Assembly: GCA_012656075.1 (NCBI GenBank)
Contig: JAAKBF010000091.1
Coordinates: 310,001-374,000, forward strand
Direction: 5' to 3'
DNA: 64,000 nt
DNA from: Phytophthora hibernalis
Lineage: Eukaryota > Oomycota > Peronosporomycetes > Peronosporales > Peronosporaceae
The position numbers were made by a program, and so were the translations under genes. Positions 11,960-24,109 of this stretch are shown piece after piece (the first letter of the stretch is position 1; every line of letters begins with the position of its first letter). Under the pieces are notes generated by a model. The model made no database searches. It saw only the letters and a list, made by a program, of their open reading frames with translations, and was not told the DNA's origin.

Positions 11960-12863
11960 TTATGTCGTTGCGTTGGATTTGTTTCCGCGCTCTCGCGCTT
12001 CCTGCATCGCCTGCCGCATCCGTTCCTTTGTCCGTTCCTTGAGATTCCTGAAAAACGCCATATCGTCCTGCAACTCGATGAGCAATTCATGGTTCATGCC
12101 AATCGTCTGCGCCTCTCGAAAGGTTCTCCGTAAATCCTGCAGAATCTCCAGCACCTCTTTCAGATGGTGGGTATCTCGGTCTCGTTGCTCCGTCATTTTG
12201 TGCCATTCCTGCAACTGCATTTTGGTCTTCCCGAGTCGAATGGACTCCATCAACTGTTCCGTGACGACCGTCCTACAGTTGCCACATAATTGTCCATCGG
12301 CCGCCACATTTTGAGTGTATGAGTTGGCGATCCCACTCAGAATTTCCAGATCTGTCGTCGGATTGGCCGAAGGTTTCAAATTTGGGTACTGCATGGGCAG
12401 CACGAGGCCATTTTGGGCTCCTTCGTAGAAACCCTGCAGTTCTCCTGTAGACCCATTTTCATTCTGAGTCTGGATCGTCATCGTCGGTAGTTTCCGTTTA
12501 TTGGCCATTGTGTTGACTATCTGGGGGTCGGTGTCCCCAGTGTTGCTGTCGTCATCATCTTGAATCTCGTCTTGGCCTCGTTTCAGAGACGGGAGCCCAT
12601 TTGGGGGCCCATTTTGGGAAGTCCCGTCGAATTTGCGCAATAAGTCAATGTACCCACTTTTGTTATCATTGGCATTTGGACCCTTTTATGGGTCGGATGC
12701 CCCTCCGATAGCATTCCGCACGCAGGTCGTGGGCGCGGTGTCGCTCGTACGGCTCCTGCAGGCGCCGCATCTTGCCCTCCACGTCCGCATCACTTGACAG
12801 CAGCGAGTCGATGTCCCCTCCGTTGCTGTGCACGTCGCCTAAGCCGCCGCTCGCCTCCATCAT
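11960..12863 (-). CDS. SAP-like domain and coiled-coil protein, unknown role
   Basis: Starts with MMEASGGLGDVHSNGGDIDS. Residues about 33-75 (RRLQEPYERHRAHDLRAECY then RRGIRPIKG) fit a SAP-like helix-extended-helix pattern, the fold used for binding scaffold-attachment DNA. The frame changes at an A4G3 run near 12680; dropping one A restores ...KGPNANDNKSGYIDLLRKFD. The rest has an acidic tract (DEIQDDDDSN), a possible nuclear signal (NKRKLP) and a C-terminal coiled coil (LKEVLEILQDLRRTFREAQT, MAFFRNLKERTKERMRQAMQ). Length is about 295 residues. A chromatin role would be a guess, and I cannot exclude a transposon-derived family member. Confidence 0.6.
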
Positions 12864-13258
12864 GTCGAATTGGTGTGTACGTGATGTGGCTCCGGAAATG
12901 GGAACATTATGTCATTCAAATGGGTACCTGGAAGTAATGACTCCAATGAGAGTGATGGTCGTTTAGTTGAAGTTGTCAGCATTAGAACCACAACTTCATA
13001 GGATCTGTATATTACCACGCTTGAAAATGGTTCTGCTGCATGAACGGCTTGCAACGGTGAGGACGAGGTGTGCTGCTAGCTAAAATGGGAAGGAGAGACA
13101 TGACACTTCCACGCCAAGTACATCATGACAGGACTCTAAAACAGGCCTCTCTTCCTTGGCTGTGTATTTCGGTCGCGTGGTCACTGGCTGAGCAAGTTCT
13201 AAACGCGACACCAACCAGTTCTCCATCACACGAAGAAACGAGAGGCGACTAAGAAGCG
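12864..13258. other. 395-bp divergent intergenic region
   Basis: Lies between the starts of the minus-strand SAP-like gene and the plus-strand coiled-coil gene, so it should hold both promoters. Several short ATG frames but nothing convincing. No strong repeat seen. Confidence 0.4.
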
Positions 13259-15697
13259 ATGGATCCGACTACGGCCGTGGCGTCACCCGACGCAGCCGCT
13301 GAAGTCGCTCGGTTGAAGAGCGAGGTGCACGCGAAAGAGGAGGCTCTGAACGCTCTCAAGGCCAAGACCAAGGCGTTCGTGGACAACATGCGTGGGCAAC
13401 TTGCGACCGAGACGAAGAAAGTCACGACGTTGGAGGAAAAGTTGAAGGAGGCGACTGCTGCTGCAGTCTCCGTCGCACCTGCAAACCATGATTCAGCCGA
13501 GCAGCAGCGTCTATCGGAGGAAATTGAGAAGCTCAAGAAAGAGACTGCGGCCCGCGAGATTGACATCAAGACACGTGCCAAGTCCTACGCAGACGCAATG
13601 AACTCGCAGCTCGAAGCTGAAAAGGAGAAATGCCGCAATCTCGAGACGCAGTTGCAGCAGAAGATTGAAGCTCTAGCAGCTGCAGAAGCTGCCAAAGCCG
13701 CTGCTGACCAGGCGAAAGAGATGGATTTCCTGTCCCAACCTGCAGCTGCAGGCTCCCACACTGACGACGAGTTTAATGCACTGCAGTCGCAGTTAAACTC
13801 GGCAAACTTCGAGATGGCAGATTTACGCGAACGCATTCGTAGCGTAGAAGCAGAGTCTTCGCAGTCGTCCCAGCAAGCTGCGAGTCTCCGTCAGGAAATG
13901 GAAGCACTTCGCGTCTCGATGGAACAGCAGCGCAAGCGCCTGCAAGAGGATGTTGATTCCTTGAAAGAGCGCGAAAACTCGCTTGAAACTGAGCTCAATT
14001 CTCAGCAGACTCAAATGAAGGCCGAGGAGAACAGTTTGGAGGCTGACCAGCCGAAGATCATTGAGCTGGAATTTCAACTTGACCAGCACAAGATCGAGAA
14101 CCAACATCTCCAGAAGCAGCTATCCGATAAAGATTTCCAGCTTGAGCAACTGGACAACTACCGCCGCAGAGCGGATGACAGCGAATCGAAGGTGCTGCAA
14201 ACTCAAGCCGATATTGCCTCGCTTCAGAGTCAACTGCAAGCCAAAAGCGATGAGTTAACGTCTTACTCGTGTAACAAATATTCCGAGCTGGAGGACAAAC
14301 TCGCGGAGATCACCCAGCTGTACGAAAAGGTCAACCTTGGAAGAAGCCGCAGTGACAGCTTGATCGCAGAGACTCAGTCTCAGCTCGGCGAGATGCAAAC
14401 CATCAAGCAGCAGTACTTGGCTTCCCAGGAGCGCCTCGATGAAATGAAGAAGCAGAACTTGACACTCAACGAGAAGATCTCCGAAAAGGAGATTGAGGTG
14501 TCTACGCTGAAGGCTGAGATGAAGAAGTGGAGCATGGAAATGGCTGAGCTTCAAGCGCAGCACAGCACGCTGAAAACGGACACCACTGAGCACCGTCAAC
14601 GATCCGAGTCGGTCAATGCCGATTTCCAGAAAGCTGAAGAGATTCTGAAGGAGCTCCAAACTCGTTGTGCGCAACTGGATAAGAAGAATAAAGAGCTAAC
14701 AGCATCGATCGAGACCATCAACAAGGAAAACACTGACAAACGTCAGAAGGCAAAGGCGCTCGTGCAGTCCCTGGTCAGTGAGAAAACAAGTCTTCTGGAA
14801 TCGAGAAGCGGCCTCCAGAAAGAAGTCGACCGTTTGCGTATGGAGGTGAACCAGCGCAATGTCGAGAACGATCAGCAAGTGAAGCAGCTTCGTGACGATA
14901 ACAACGAAAAGGTTGCTCAAACCGCCACAACAATTCAGAGTCTGACGGATGAAGTCGCCTCATTAAAGCACGCCCTCACCACCGTTCAAGAATCCGAGAA
15001 GGTTCAGCAGCGCGCAAAGGACCTCGCTGCGGCGAAGCGTGAAATCGAAGACTCGAACAAGAAACGACTGGCAGCAAAAGCCGAGACGCAGAAACTTGCG
15101 GTGGAGCTCGAGAACACTCACAAGTCTCTCGACCACATTATGACGCACATCAACGCGAACTGCACGGAAAATGTGCAGCAGATAGCAATAGTCCAAGGAC
15201 ACGTAAAGGAGGCACTTGAGGTCTTGGAGAAGCGTGCTGCTCTGACCGGCCACGCCAAACAGCCGCGTCCAGAGGACAACGACACGGCTGAAATCGTTCG
15301 CAACGCAGAGGCACTTTCCGGGGTGAGAGGCGGAAACGCAGTACAGAACCCAGGGACGAAGCGGGTCGAAGAAAACGTCACACGGGTCAGCCAACAGGTA
15401 TGTCGATGAGGTCTTGATTGTTCTGTTGTGTGTCCACGATCTGAGCGCTGGTGTTGTTGTCTTGCTCCAGTTGAGGCTGCTTGTCGACATTACCGAGCGG
15501 CTGTGCGATATTGCCGTGGAGCAGAACGATGCCAATCTGAAGGACGTGATTATCAACAAGCTGACCCAGACATTCACGCAATGCTTCTCCGAGAAGCTGA
15601 TGACCGTTTACTCAAGGCCGACGAAGCTGTGGGTCTATTGAATTCACACGGACCGACTTCAGAGAGTGGCAATGCAGCCGTCAGACCGACCAGTTAA
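13259..15697 (+). CDS. Long coiled-coil protein (golgin/tether-like)
   Basis: One large exon (13259-15397) encodes about 713 residues of nearly continuous heptad repeats rich in Glu, Lys, Gln and Leu, starting MDPTTAVASPDAAAEVARLK. A GTATGT...CTCCAG intron (15398-15470) joins a last exon beginning LRLLVDITERLCDIAVEQND. After KLTQTF two frames compete: one stops at 15641, the other gives LLKADEAVGLLNSHGPTSES and stops at 15697. The second looks more protein-like but needs one indel near 15575. No GRIP, kinesin or SMC motif is visible, so tether, centrosome and cytoskeletal roles all remain open. The repeats make a Golgi or vesicle tether a reasonable but unproven guess. It is tail-to-tail with GBF1, about 100 bp away. 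Confidence 0.75.
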
Positions 15698-15802
15698 ACT
15701 CCATGATAGCAAACAGCTCCAGAGCCAACTCCACTAGTATCTTCATACCTCTATGAACAAACATTAACCAACCACCTTTCACCAAGGCGTAGCTGCATCG
15801 GC

Positions 15803-18800
15803 TTAGCTCGTCTCCTCGCTGTCGTTCTGCTCTTCGGGGCCCTCGCCATCGACTTCTTCGATTGGTGGCGTGCGTCCGCCGGTAGATCCAATATCGTCTT
15901 TCGAAGCGAAGAGCTGCTCATAAATGTCGGTGTGTGAACGGCACTTCTCATCCAGTACACTCATCAAAACATTCGGCTTCTGAACAACTTCTTCAGCGTT
16001 GGGGTATTTTCCTCCTGTTTTGTTTTCTCATCCTGCAGCAATGTTAGGCGCCTCAAAATTCCCTTGCTGTGCTCAAGAATTTCCTCGTGAGCTGACAAAA
16101 CGCTACGACGCTCCAGCGCAGCAATAAGAACCTCCCCACTCGCAGCTCCATCTGCCGCGGACGAAGGACTTTCCATGGCGGTGTGCTCGAGCAAGCCCAC
16201 TAGCAGCTCTGACACGTCTTCCCACACGGACGGAAACTTGGTGCACGTCTGCAGCTTTGTCAACTCTTCGCATACCACCTGCGATAGTAGCTGAACCACG
16301 ACCACGTGTGGTCTCAGAGCTAGTGGGTCTTTCATTGTTGATGGCCGTCGGCGACGGCCAGTCGACCTTAGAATCGCTGCGCGCGTACAAATCACTTGGG
16401 TGCTGAAAAGAGCCTTCGTCGTCAATAGAAGGCAGCTGTCTCCGGTAATACAGAAACGGTGAGTTTGTTTCCTCTTCATCGTCTCCAAAATGCAACCCCC
16501 ACCCGAATGTTTTGGTTCAGCACCGTTTAGTAAGTCGAAGCCGACAGGTACAAGTCCGTACCGAAGCACGTCCAACCACGCTACAGGTTTAAACGATTGC
16601 TCCGTTCCTGTGTGCTCACGTAGCATATGCTTCAATCCTTCGATTGCCGCAACGACAAGATCGTTGGAAAGCTCCTGCTTAATCTGATTCAGCAGCAAGT
16701 GCCTCGATACAACAGCCATCCCACCCAGGAAACGCAAGCGTTCCTCCACGTAGTTGGGCGCGTCGGGTCGAAGTGTGTCAAACATGAAAAGGAGCAGATC
16801 GATTGGACTTGACGGAGCCCAAGAATCATGTGAGTCGCGAACCTTCATGGCGAACATGATCATCTTCGTGTAGCAATCGCTGATAAGAATTTCGTTCCCG
16901 TCTCCATTCCAGATCTTCTCCGTCACGAGTCGCTCAAGAAGTCCAAAGGCGTGCGAGGATGCATGTGGCAGTCCAACAGACCAGCTGATCAAATTGCAGA
17001 TCGTCAACCAGTCCATACGTGAGTAGCGTAGATTGCTTGGTTGCACCAAGGCAACGTATCGATCCAACCCACACATGATTGGTGTCAGGAACGGACGAAT
17101 GAGCTCGTCATCACCGCTCATTTCCATCAATGTACCCAGGAAATTTACGAGCAGCAACCCGTTTGCATCACTACGCGTACGTGTCGCCCAAGCAAACAAA
17201 CCATTGATCGACTTTTGCAACAGGAAGCACGCATTTTCGTACGTCAGCCCGCTTGGACTTTGATTAGTGAGCAAAACTGGACGTACGAACTCCAACAGTT
17301 GAGTATAGTGCGCTTCCAGTACAACAGATATTCCGTCTTCATCGTCTGGACCGCCATCGAAGAGGGAGCCACTCAGCGAAACTACCTGACTCAGCAAGTG
17401 CTCAAACAGCACGCAGCCCCCTGGCTCAATGACAACATCAAAGACTTCTTTCGGTCTGTTTGTGCCTCCTCCTTGTCAGGACCTCGCAGCACCTGCAATA
17501 TCTCGTCGTGTAGTGCCTCGATGATTTCAGCTAAGGCACGCGACGGCAAGCTTGCCACATCTTGCATCAAAAATTCTAGGCGATAGGGCTGCAATGTGGT
17601 TCGAATCCACTGATCTGTTCCAAATTCTCCCTTGAGTCATTCTCACCTTCAGATGCCTGCTTGTTTGGAGTCTTTCCCTCGATCACAAGATCTTCCGTGT
17701 GCGAGGCTAACTCTGCTGGGCTTAACTGATACTGCTCAAAACCAGGTGAGAGATGTGATTTCGTCGGCGCCAATGAGCCTGGTGTCGAACCGCCGATATT
17801 GGAGTCAAGTGCTGATAGAAGCCACGCAACACCACTAAAGAAGCCAGCAGTATCGCCATTACCATCATCCTGCTTTTGGGCGCTGAGCGCGATCGTCCGT
17901 TCCAGTTCTTCCTTGTTCTGGTACACCAGGTCAATAAACTCGAGGCGCTCATCGGACGTCATCAGCTCCAAATTCATTTCGTCGCTCGGATACAAAATAC
18001 GCGATGGCAGAACATGAAATTCACGTAAACCACCGACGACATGGAAGAAATGCTTCCACGAGCGACTGTGCAGGGACAAACTGCATGTGCTGACGAGCTT
18101 CAATACAGCAGCTGTCGCGACGGGGGCACTTTGATTGTCGCAGTATGTCCAGATACCGTTTTCGCGACCATTGTATCCTACAGGATATATATCCGACGAG
18201 AGCAGTGCTGTGTACTTGCAAAGGCGGATAAACAGTGCGTTGCAATGTTCCACCAGCGACAAATGAGATGCCACTGCCGCACACAACACAAAACCGTTGC
18301 ATGCAAGCTGAAGCGCACTTTTCTGCGGTACATAGTGCATTTCATAGCTGCTACCAACCGACAGGTCCTCGCCCCGTGCAGCGTCCTTAGCCTGTGAATC
18401 AACGGCGAACTGCTGGAACACACTGCCAAAAGCTCGCACAAGGCTTTGCTGCAGTAACTCGAAGATATGCCGATCATACTGATTGCCCGAAGAGCCATAA
18501 AGGGTACCAGTCCATCGAATCCATCCTGCTGCTCCCACGTTCCGCTCTTTGGTAAAACAGTAGACCCATTAGCGGGGCTGGAAGCGCTCTTAGTGAGCCG
18601 AGCCTGTTTCATCGTTCGCATGGCATCTGGAGCCAGAGGTGACGACACACCTTGCGTGACGCCAATACCGCGAGGGGTGCTTGATGATCGAAGGTGCAGC
18701 GACGGGTGATGTACGATCAACCGCGAGTAACGAGGGTCGCTTTCTGCCTGGTTGAGTAAATCCTTCCATCGATCACTTGTAACTTCACCGTGCTTACCGC

Positions 18801-21399
18801 CGTCTTCAAAGGTCTTAATTTCGTCCTTCGCAATGGTATTGTACAACTCTGTCAGGAAGTCTTTCGGCAAATCTTGGCCCTTGGAAACCTCCTGGCCATA
18901 ATTTTTGTTGTTCTTGATAAAGTCGATCAGCTTCATTTTCTTGTCTGATCGGATATTCGGGTTGTGTAAATCCGTATTCAGCATAATCAGACTGAACGAC
19001 AGCAGATATGCTACATCCACTGAAGCCATGAGAAACCGTTCTCGACACTGTTCGTACACTTGGAGTGAGAACGTGTTCAGGATGCGGTCAATTTGCTGCG
19101 CCTCTCCGGGAAGGCGAAAGCTCGCGAGAAACATCCGCAGTGCAGCGACAATACTTTCGCCCTCAAAGTTAAATGATCTAACGAAATTGGTCAGGACGTA
19201 GCGGTGGAAATCCATCGTGTCGGCCTCGTGAATCTCGGTTTTCTCAAAACCCTTGACCTCCTTGCCCATCGCGCCCAAGTACACCCCACGGCATTCTTGT
19301 TGAGGCCCTGGGGAAGGGATCGCAGGAACGTTGCAAGTGCCATGCTGTCGAGCGGGGTAGGCAGGAACGTGTTTTGCTGCAAATATTTGATTCCTGCCAA
19401 TGGTTTACGGTTGAACTCTTGGATGCCATGCTGAAAAAACTTCTTGCGCTGTCGTTTCTTGAACAATGCGTCAGCAGAGGCAAAGGTATCACCATTTGCA
19501 GCAGGCGCAAGCAGCTCCTCGTGATCCACTAGTAGCGCATCTTCGTTATCTTCCTCACCACTCGGGCCACCACTGCTGTCACCACTCACAGATGGGGGCT
19601 CTGGGTGCGTACGGAGATGAACAACATACAGGACATTGAACATTCCCCGAAGAGCGATTTCTCCAATAGCCTGGGCCCACAGGAAATGTGTTTCTTCGTG
19701 TGATTCAAAGCAAGCAACATGAGACTGTTGTGCTACCTGAGAAAGCAGTTCGAATAAATTCTGCGTCAAGTCGCAGCGGTTGCCGTCGCAGTCGTAGTTC
19801 ACGTACAAGTCGGGCAGCAACGTAGCCTCCGCCAGCAAATCCACCAAGCAATCCATAATTTCAAACGAGATATTGTACAATCGGCTTTTGGTCATCATTT
19901 CTCCGGAGAACTCATCGTGAGCTGCTTCAACAACTGTAGCAGACTTGTCTGTTTGGCCGTTAGCATCTGTACCCGGCGTGGACACATTATCTCCTCGCGG
20001 GAAATCTGGATTGTTCACATCCATATTCGTGAGACTCCAGTGAAGCGTCTGGAAGAACACGCCGTTAAAGATTGCCTCCACCTGCATCTTCAGTTCCGAG
20101 CGGAGCTTCGACCAGAGCAACCGGATAAGCTCGAGACACACCACTGTAATCTTAAGCTCCGCGGAGGCACTGTTCATAACATTTCATAGATTGCGAACGT
20201 TAGACTAACGCGAGAAAAAATGATGAAGCATAAAAAACATTGTTCCTACCCGAGACGGCAGTAGCGCAAAATGGCGCTACACAGATCGTCCTTGATGAAA
20301 AGCATCAGCGACGGAACATTCGTAATCAGTTCGGCGTCACACGCAACCAGCGCGCGTTGGAGCAGACTGAAGGACAACAAAACTTCGCGCCGGCTTGTTG
20401 TATTTCCAGTCGGCGTCGAGAGTGCGTCTGGAGCAGGAGGCGGCAGGTAGTTTCGTTGGTGCAGCTTCTGACAGAGAAAGCCAACGATCTTCACAGCACA
20501 CGGCAATCCGAATCCTGGTCTAAGAGGCTTGGTAGCAGGCGCCAAGTCTGAATAGATAGCAGGGTTGGAAAAGATGAAGACCACCGTATCATGCAGAAAG
20601 TTTGTAGCTGTCGAGCGCAACGGCAGCGTAATATGCGGCTGTACAGTACACCGAGCAGTGAGTCCTCAACATCAATGCGATTAACCAGTAGGAGCACGTA
20701 CATCGTGTCGATTGCCGCGACTGAGCGCGTAGAGCGACTCCACCAGCTGCCACATCGAGTGGTCCGAGAGTCTGGCGCCGCAGGGCGAGCGCACCACAGC
20801 GTGCAGCACGTGCACGACAAGCACCAGCACGTTCTGGTCGCTCTCCACGGCCGTCTCCTGGAACCTGCAGTGGCTCACGGCGTCCACGACGTCGGACACG
20901 GCGTCTGCCGCCGCGTTCTGGTCCTTGGCGTCGGTCCACGGCCACGAGTGCAGAAGGTTCATCACAGCCTGTAGTGCAGCGCCAGTGACGTTGCTGCTGG
21001 CGTGTTCGTGGCGGATCACGTCAAGGAACGGCTTCACGACGTTCACAGGCGACAATTCAGCCATATCTGCATGAAAAAGAGAGAAAAACGTTAAACACAA
21101 TGCGTGTCGGGTGTTTAACGACGTTTAAGTCATTGCACACACTCTCGCATCGTAGCAGACGCCCGCGCAGAAGTGAGAAGCTCTGAAAAACCGCCAAGGG
21201 GCTCTCCTGTAGCCACAGCAACCCAAAGATTAGCTTCTTTTCAGCCTTTTTGGGAGCAATTTTTAAAGAAAGACGTCGCGTTTCGCACCTGGTTTGAGCG
21301 CTGGCCGGAAGTTCCGGACAGTAGGAATCCATGCCGCCGTCGCGCGAGACTCAAGACGCTCTGGATGTCGCTCAGCAGCTCGGAGCGCATTGCCGCCAT
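15803..21399 (-). CDS. Arf guanine-nucleotide exchange factor, GBF1/Gea family (Sec7 domain)
   Basis: Exon 1 (from 21399, MAAMRSELLSDIQSVLSLAR) and an exon starting near 21065 give the DCB region (VVKPFLDVIRHEHASSNVTG). Two further introns (about 20660-20725 and 20170-20249) lead to the HUS region and the Sec7 domain at about 19400-18850. The Sec7 glutamic finger sits in FRLPGEAQQIDRILNTFSLQ, followed by the usual SLIMLNTDLHNPNIRSDKKM. Downstream HDS-type helical repeats run to an acidic tail ending EEQNDSEETS, stop 15803-15805. GBF1 activates Arf1 on cis-Golgi/ERGIC membranes for COPI recruitment. At least seven frame switches have no intron room: near 19285, 18487, 17598, 17441, 16500, 16330 and 15985. 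Several are cured by one more base in a homopolymer, for example GGGG to GGGGG before VYLGAMGKEVKGF. The exon 1 splice phase is unresolved. It is head-to-head with DPH6. Confidence 0.9.
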
Positions 21400-21614
21400 T
21401 TGGAGGAGAAAGGGGCTTGCTATTGGACAAGTGACGGCTTCACAACTTCACAACACAATTAGTGTGGTGCACACTGAAAACTACATTAGCGTCCACCACA
21501 CAATAGAGAGTGATGGTCATCTGACTGAGATGGCTACACTGTGGTGCCGACCATCAAATGCGTGTCATTATCCTTTTTGAGCAGCTCGTAGCAACTGGCG
21601 ATTATCTTATTGCC

Positions 21615-22296
21615 ATGCAAGTGGTGGCGCTCGTGAGCGGCGGCAAGGACAGCTGCTACGCCATGATGGAGTGCGTGCGCTTCGGCCACGAGATCGTGTG
21701 TCTGGCGCATCTGCACCCGCCGGCAGAGCTCGCCGCAGACGACGCCGAGATCGACTCGTTCATGTTCCAGAGCGTGGGCCACCAGAGCGTTCGCCTCGTG
21801 GCCGAGAGCATGGAGCTGCCGCTGGTCTCGGAACCCATCACGGGCACCGCTGTGAGGACAGATATCGACTATCACGAGTCGGAGGCTGGAGACGAGGTGG
21901 AGGACCTCTTCCGTCTGCTGCAGAACGTCCAGCAGCAGTTCCCAGACGTACAGGGCGTCTGCACAGGCGCCATCTTCTCCAGCTACCAGCGGAACCGAGT
22001 GGAGAACGTGTGCAGCAGACTCGGGCTCACGTCGCTCGGCTTCTTGTGGCGTAGAGAGCAGACGGAGCTGCTGCAGGAGATGATCGACTCGGAGGTGGAC
22101 GCGATCCTCGTCAAGGTGGCATCCATTGGCCTGCTGCCGGGCAGACACTTGGGCAAGACCATCGCGGAGCTCCAGCCGCAGTTTATGATGCTGGTACAGT
22201 GGAGTGGAGTAAGGAGATTTGAATTGGATACTGATTGTTTGGGGTTTTGTGTTGGTGCAGAAGGACAAGTACCAGATGAACGTCTGCGGCGAAGGC

Positions 22297-22328
<32 letters not shown>

Positions 22329-23975
22329 GCTGTTCAAGAAGCGGATTGTAATGTGAGTTTACCTGATCGACTCGCTTTTCCTGTTGGAAAAGTTACCCTT
22401 ACGATGCTACGACATGTTGTGCATTTGCAGTGACGAGAGCCATACCGTGCTGCACTCGGACGACTACATCGCGCCCGTCGCCTTCTTGTCGCTGGACAAG
22501 TGTCACCTGGAAGACAAGGAGCCGTCAGACCCCTCGCAACTCGCGTCGAGGATTCCGGAGCCGATGGCTACCCCGCCCGCTCGTAGTGAAAAGTTCACGG
22601 ATGCGAAGCCTGCGACCGTGTTGGCACTCACGCAGCCGTGTGCGCAAGAATTCGTCCCTGCGTCAGGGAAATTTCGCGACCAATTGCACCTTTCGGGCAT
22701 CATGAGCAGCAAGGCTGGCGATGAATCGATCTCACTAGAGGAGGAAATGGCAGACGTTGCTGCGCAGGTGGAAGCTATCCTCGCGAGCCACAACATGGTG
22801 CTGGCAGATGTGTGCTTCGTGCACCTATATGTTCAGGACATGGCTGCCTTCGGTCAGCTCAACGCTGAGTACATCCGGTATCTCGGACAGAACCTGCCGC
22901 CATCTCGTAGTTGCGTCGAGTTGAAGACACTGGCAGATGTGCCTGCCCGCGTGCTGATGGACTGCTTCGCCTTGCGGGGCAGTGGTGAGCAGAAGTTACT
23001 CCCCTTCGTGTGCGCCGCGATGTCCTGCATGTGAAGAGTATCTCTGCCTGGGCGCCATGCTGTATTGGACCGTACAGCCAAGCTAATGTGCTGCACCGAG
23101 CACTTATCCTGTTGGCTGGTCAGATCGCGTTGCACCCTCAGACTATGGATCTCGTGCCGGGTGATCTTGCTGTTCAAACGACGCAATGCTTTCGCAATGC
23201 CTGTCGTGTGCTGGAAGCGCTTCAGTCGAATCTCCGTCACGTGTGCTCTGGTGTCATCTACACCACTGGAGACCCTGACGACCGTGAAACTCGGGAGCGC
23301 TTGCTAGTCGACAGCCGTCGCAACCTCATCACTAACGCCGAGTTAAAGGATGAGTTTGAGCTTGTTGAGGATAGCGATGAGAGCGATGAAGATGTGGACA
23401 AGGACGAAGTACGGGTGGAATTCGTGAACCAAGCACCGTTGCTGGTGGTGCAGTTGTCACGTCTGCCGCGGGACGCTTTAGTCGAAGTGGAGCTCCAGGC
23501 GCTCACTCACGTCGCGTTGAAATACTTGGTACCACGCAGCTTGACGCGCACAAAAAGCTCAAACAACTTGCATTTTGAGTGGCAAAGCGCTATGGTCCCT
23601 CGCGCGTTTTGTCAGATTATTTGCATTGCGTCAGTAGATGATGGCGAAGAGTTTACGGACACGCGGGCTCTGAGTAAGGCTGTTGCAGAAGGCATCTGGA
23701 CGTGCGTCCTGGAAAGCCTAGTGGAGGCGCTTTTCCCGTGGGACCGAGTGATCCACGTCCGCACATTCTACGTGGCGACTGCATTTTCAAGCGAGTTGGA
23801 ACTGGCCAAGGCGTACCATGAAACGGTGACATCACGAGGAAAGGCAAGCAGCATGCCCGGCATGACGTTCGTGCCTGTGGACGCCATCCAGGGGGATGCT
23901 GTAATTGCACTGCAAGTGACAGCACAAGACCTGGACAAGCTCGAGACCGAGCTTTGGCTGCGTAAGCAGATCTAG
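21615..23975 (+). CDS. DPH6: Diphthine-ammonia ligase DPH6 with C-terminal RidA-like domains
   Basis: Exon 1 carries the PP-loop ATP pyrophosphatase site, LVSGGKDSCYAMMECVRFGH, and the helices that follow. Introns at 22194-22260 and 22353-22430 flank an exon with the family motif VCGEGGEYETFTLDCPLFKK. Two YjgF/RidA-like modules follow: about 22590-22975 (DVCFVHLYVQDMAAFGQLNA) and about 23040-23960 (AWAPCCIGPYSQANVLHRAL). This matches the fungal and plant layout, where RidA repeats are fused to the ligase. The enzyme amidates diphthine on elongation factor 2 as the last step of diphthamide synthesis. A frame break between the RidA modules near 22990 is cured by one extra G (CAGAAG to CAGGAAG). 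Start 21615 is chosen because MQVVALVSGGKD is the canonical N-terminus. Confidence 0.92.
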
Positions 23976-24109
23976 ACATTGCTTTGTGAGCTTGTTGGTA
24001 GCACGGGATATGACACACAACACGATGAAGGTATAACTGCGATTTGTCATTGTTCAGATGCTTGGTATCTCAGAAGACATCCATTGAAGTTGCTTGCTCG
24101 TTCTGTTGC

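Noticed and set aside
14255..15577. Several long minus-strand frames
   Set aside because: Antisense shadows of the heptad repeats of the coiled-coil gene.
17585..17610. GGTTCGAATCC, a tRNA B-box match
   Set aside because: It lies inside GBF1 coding sequence, and no acceptor stem or anticodon arm could be folded around it.
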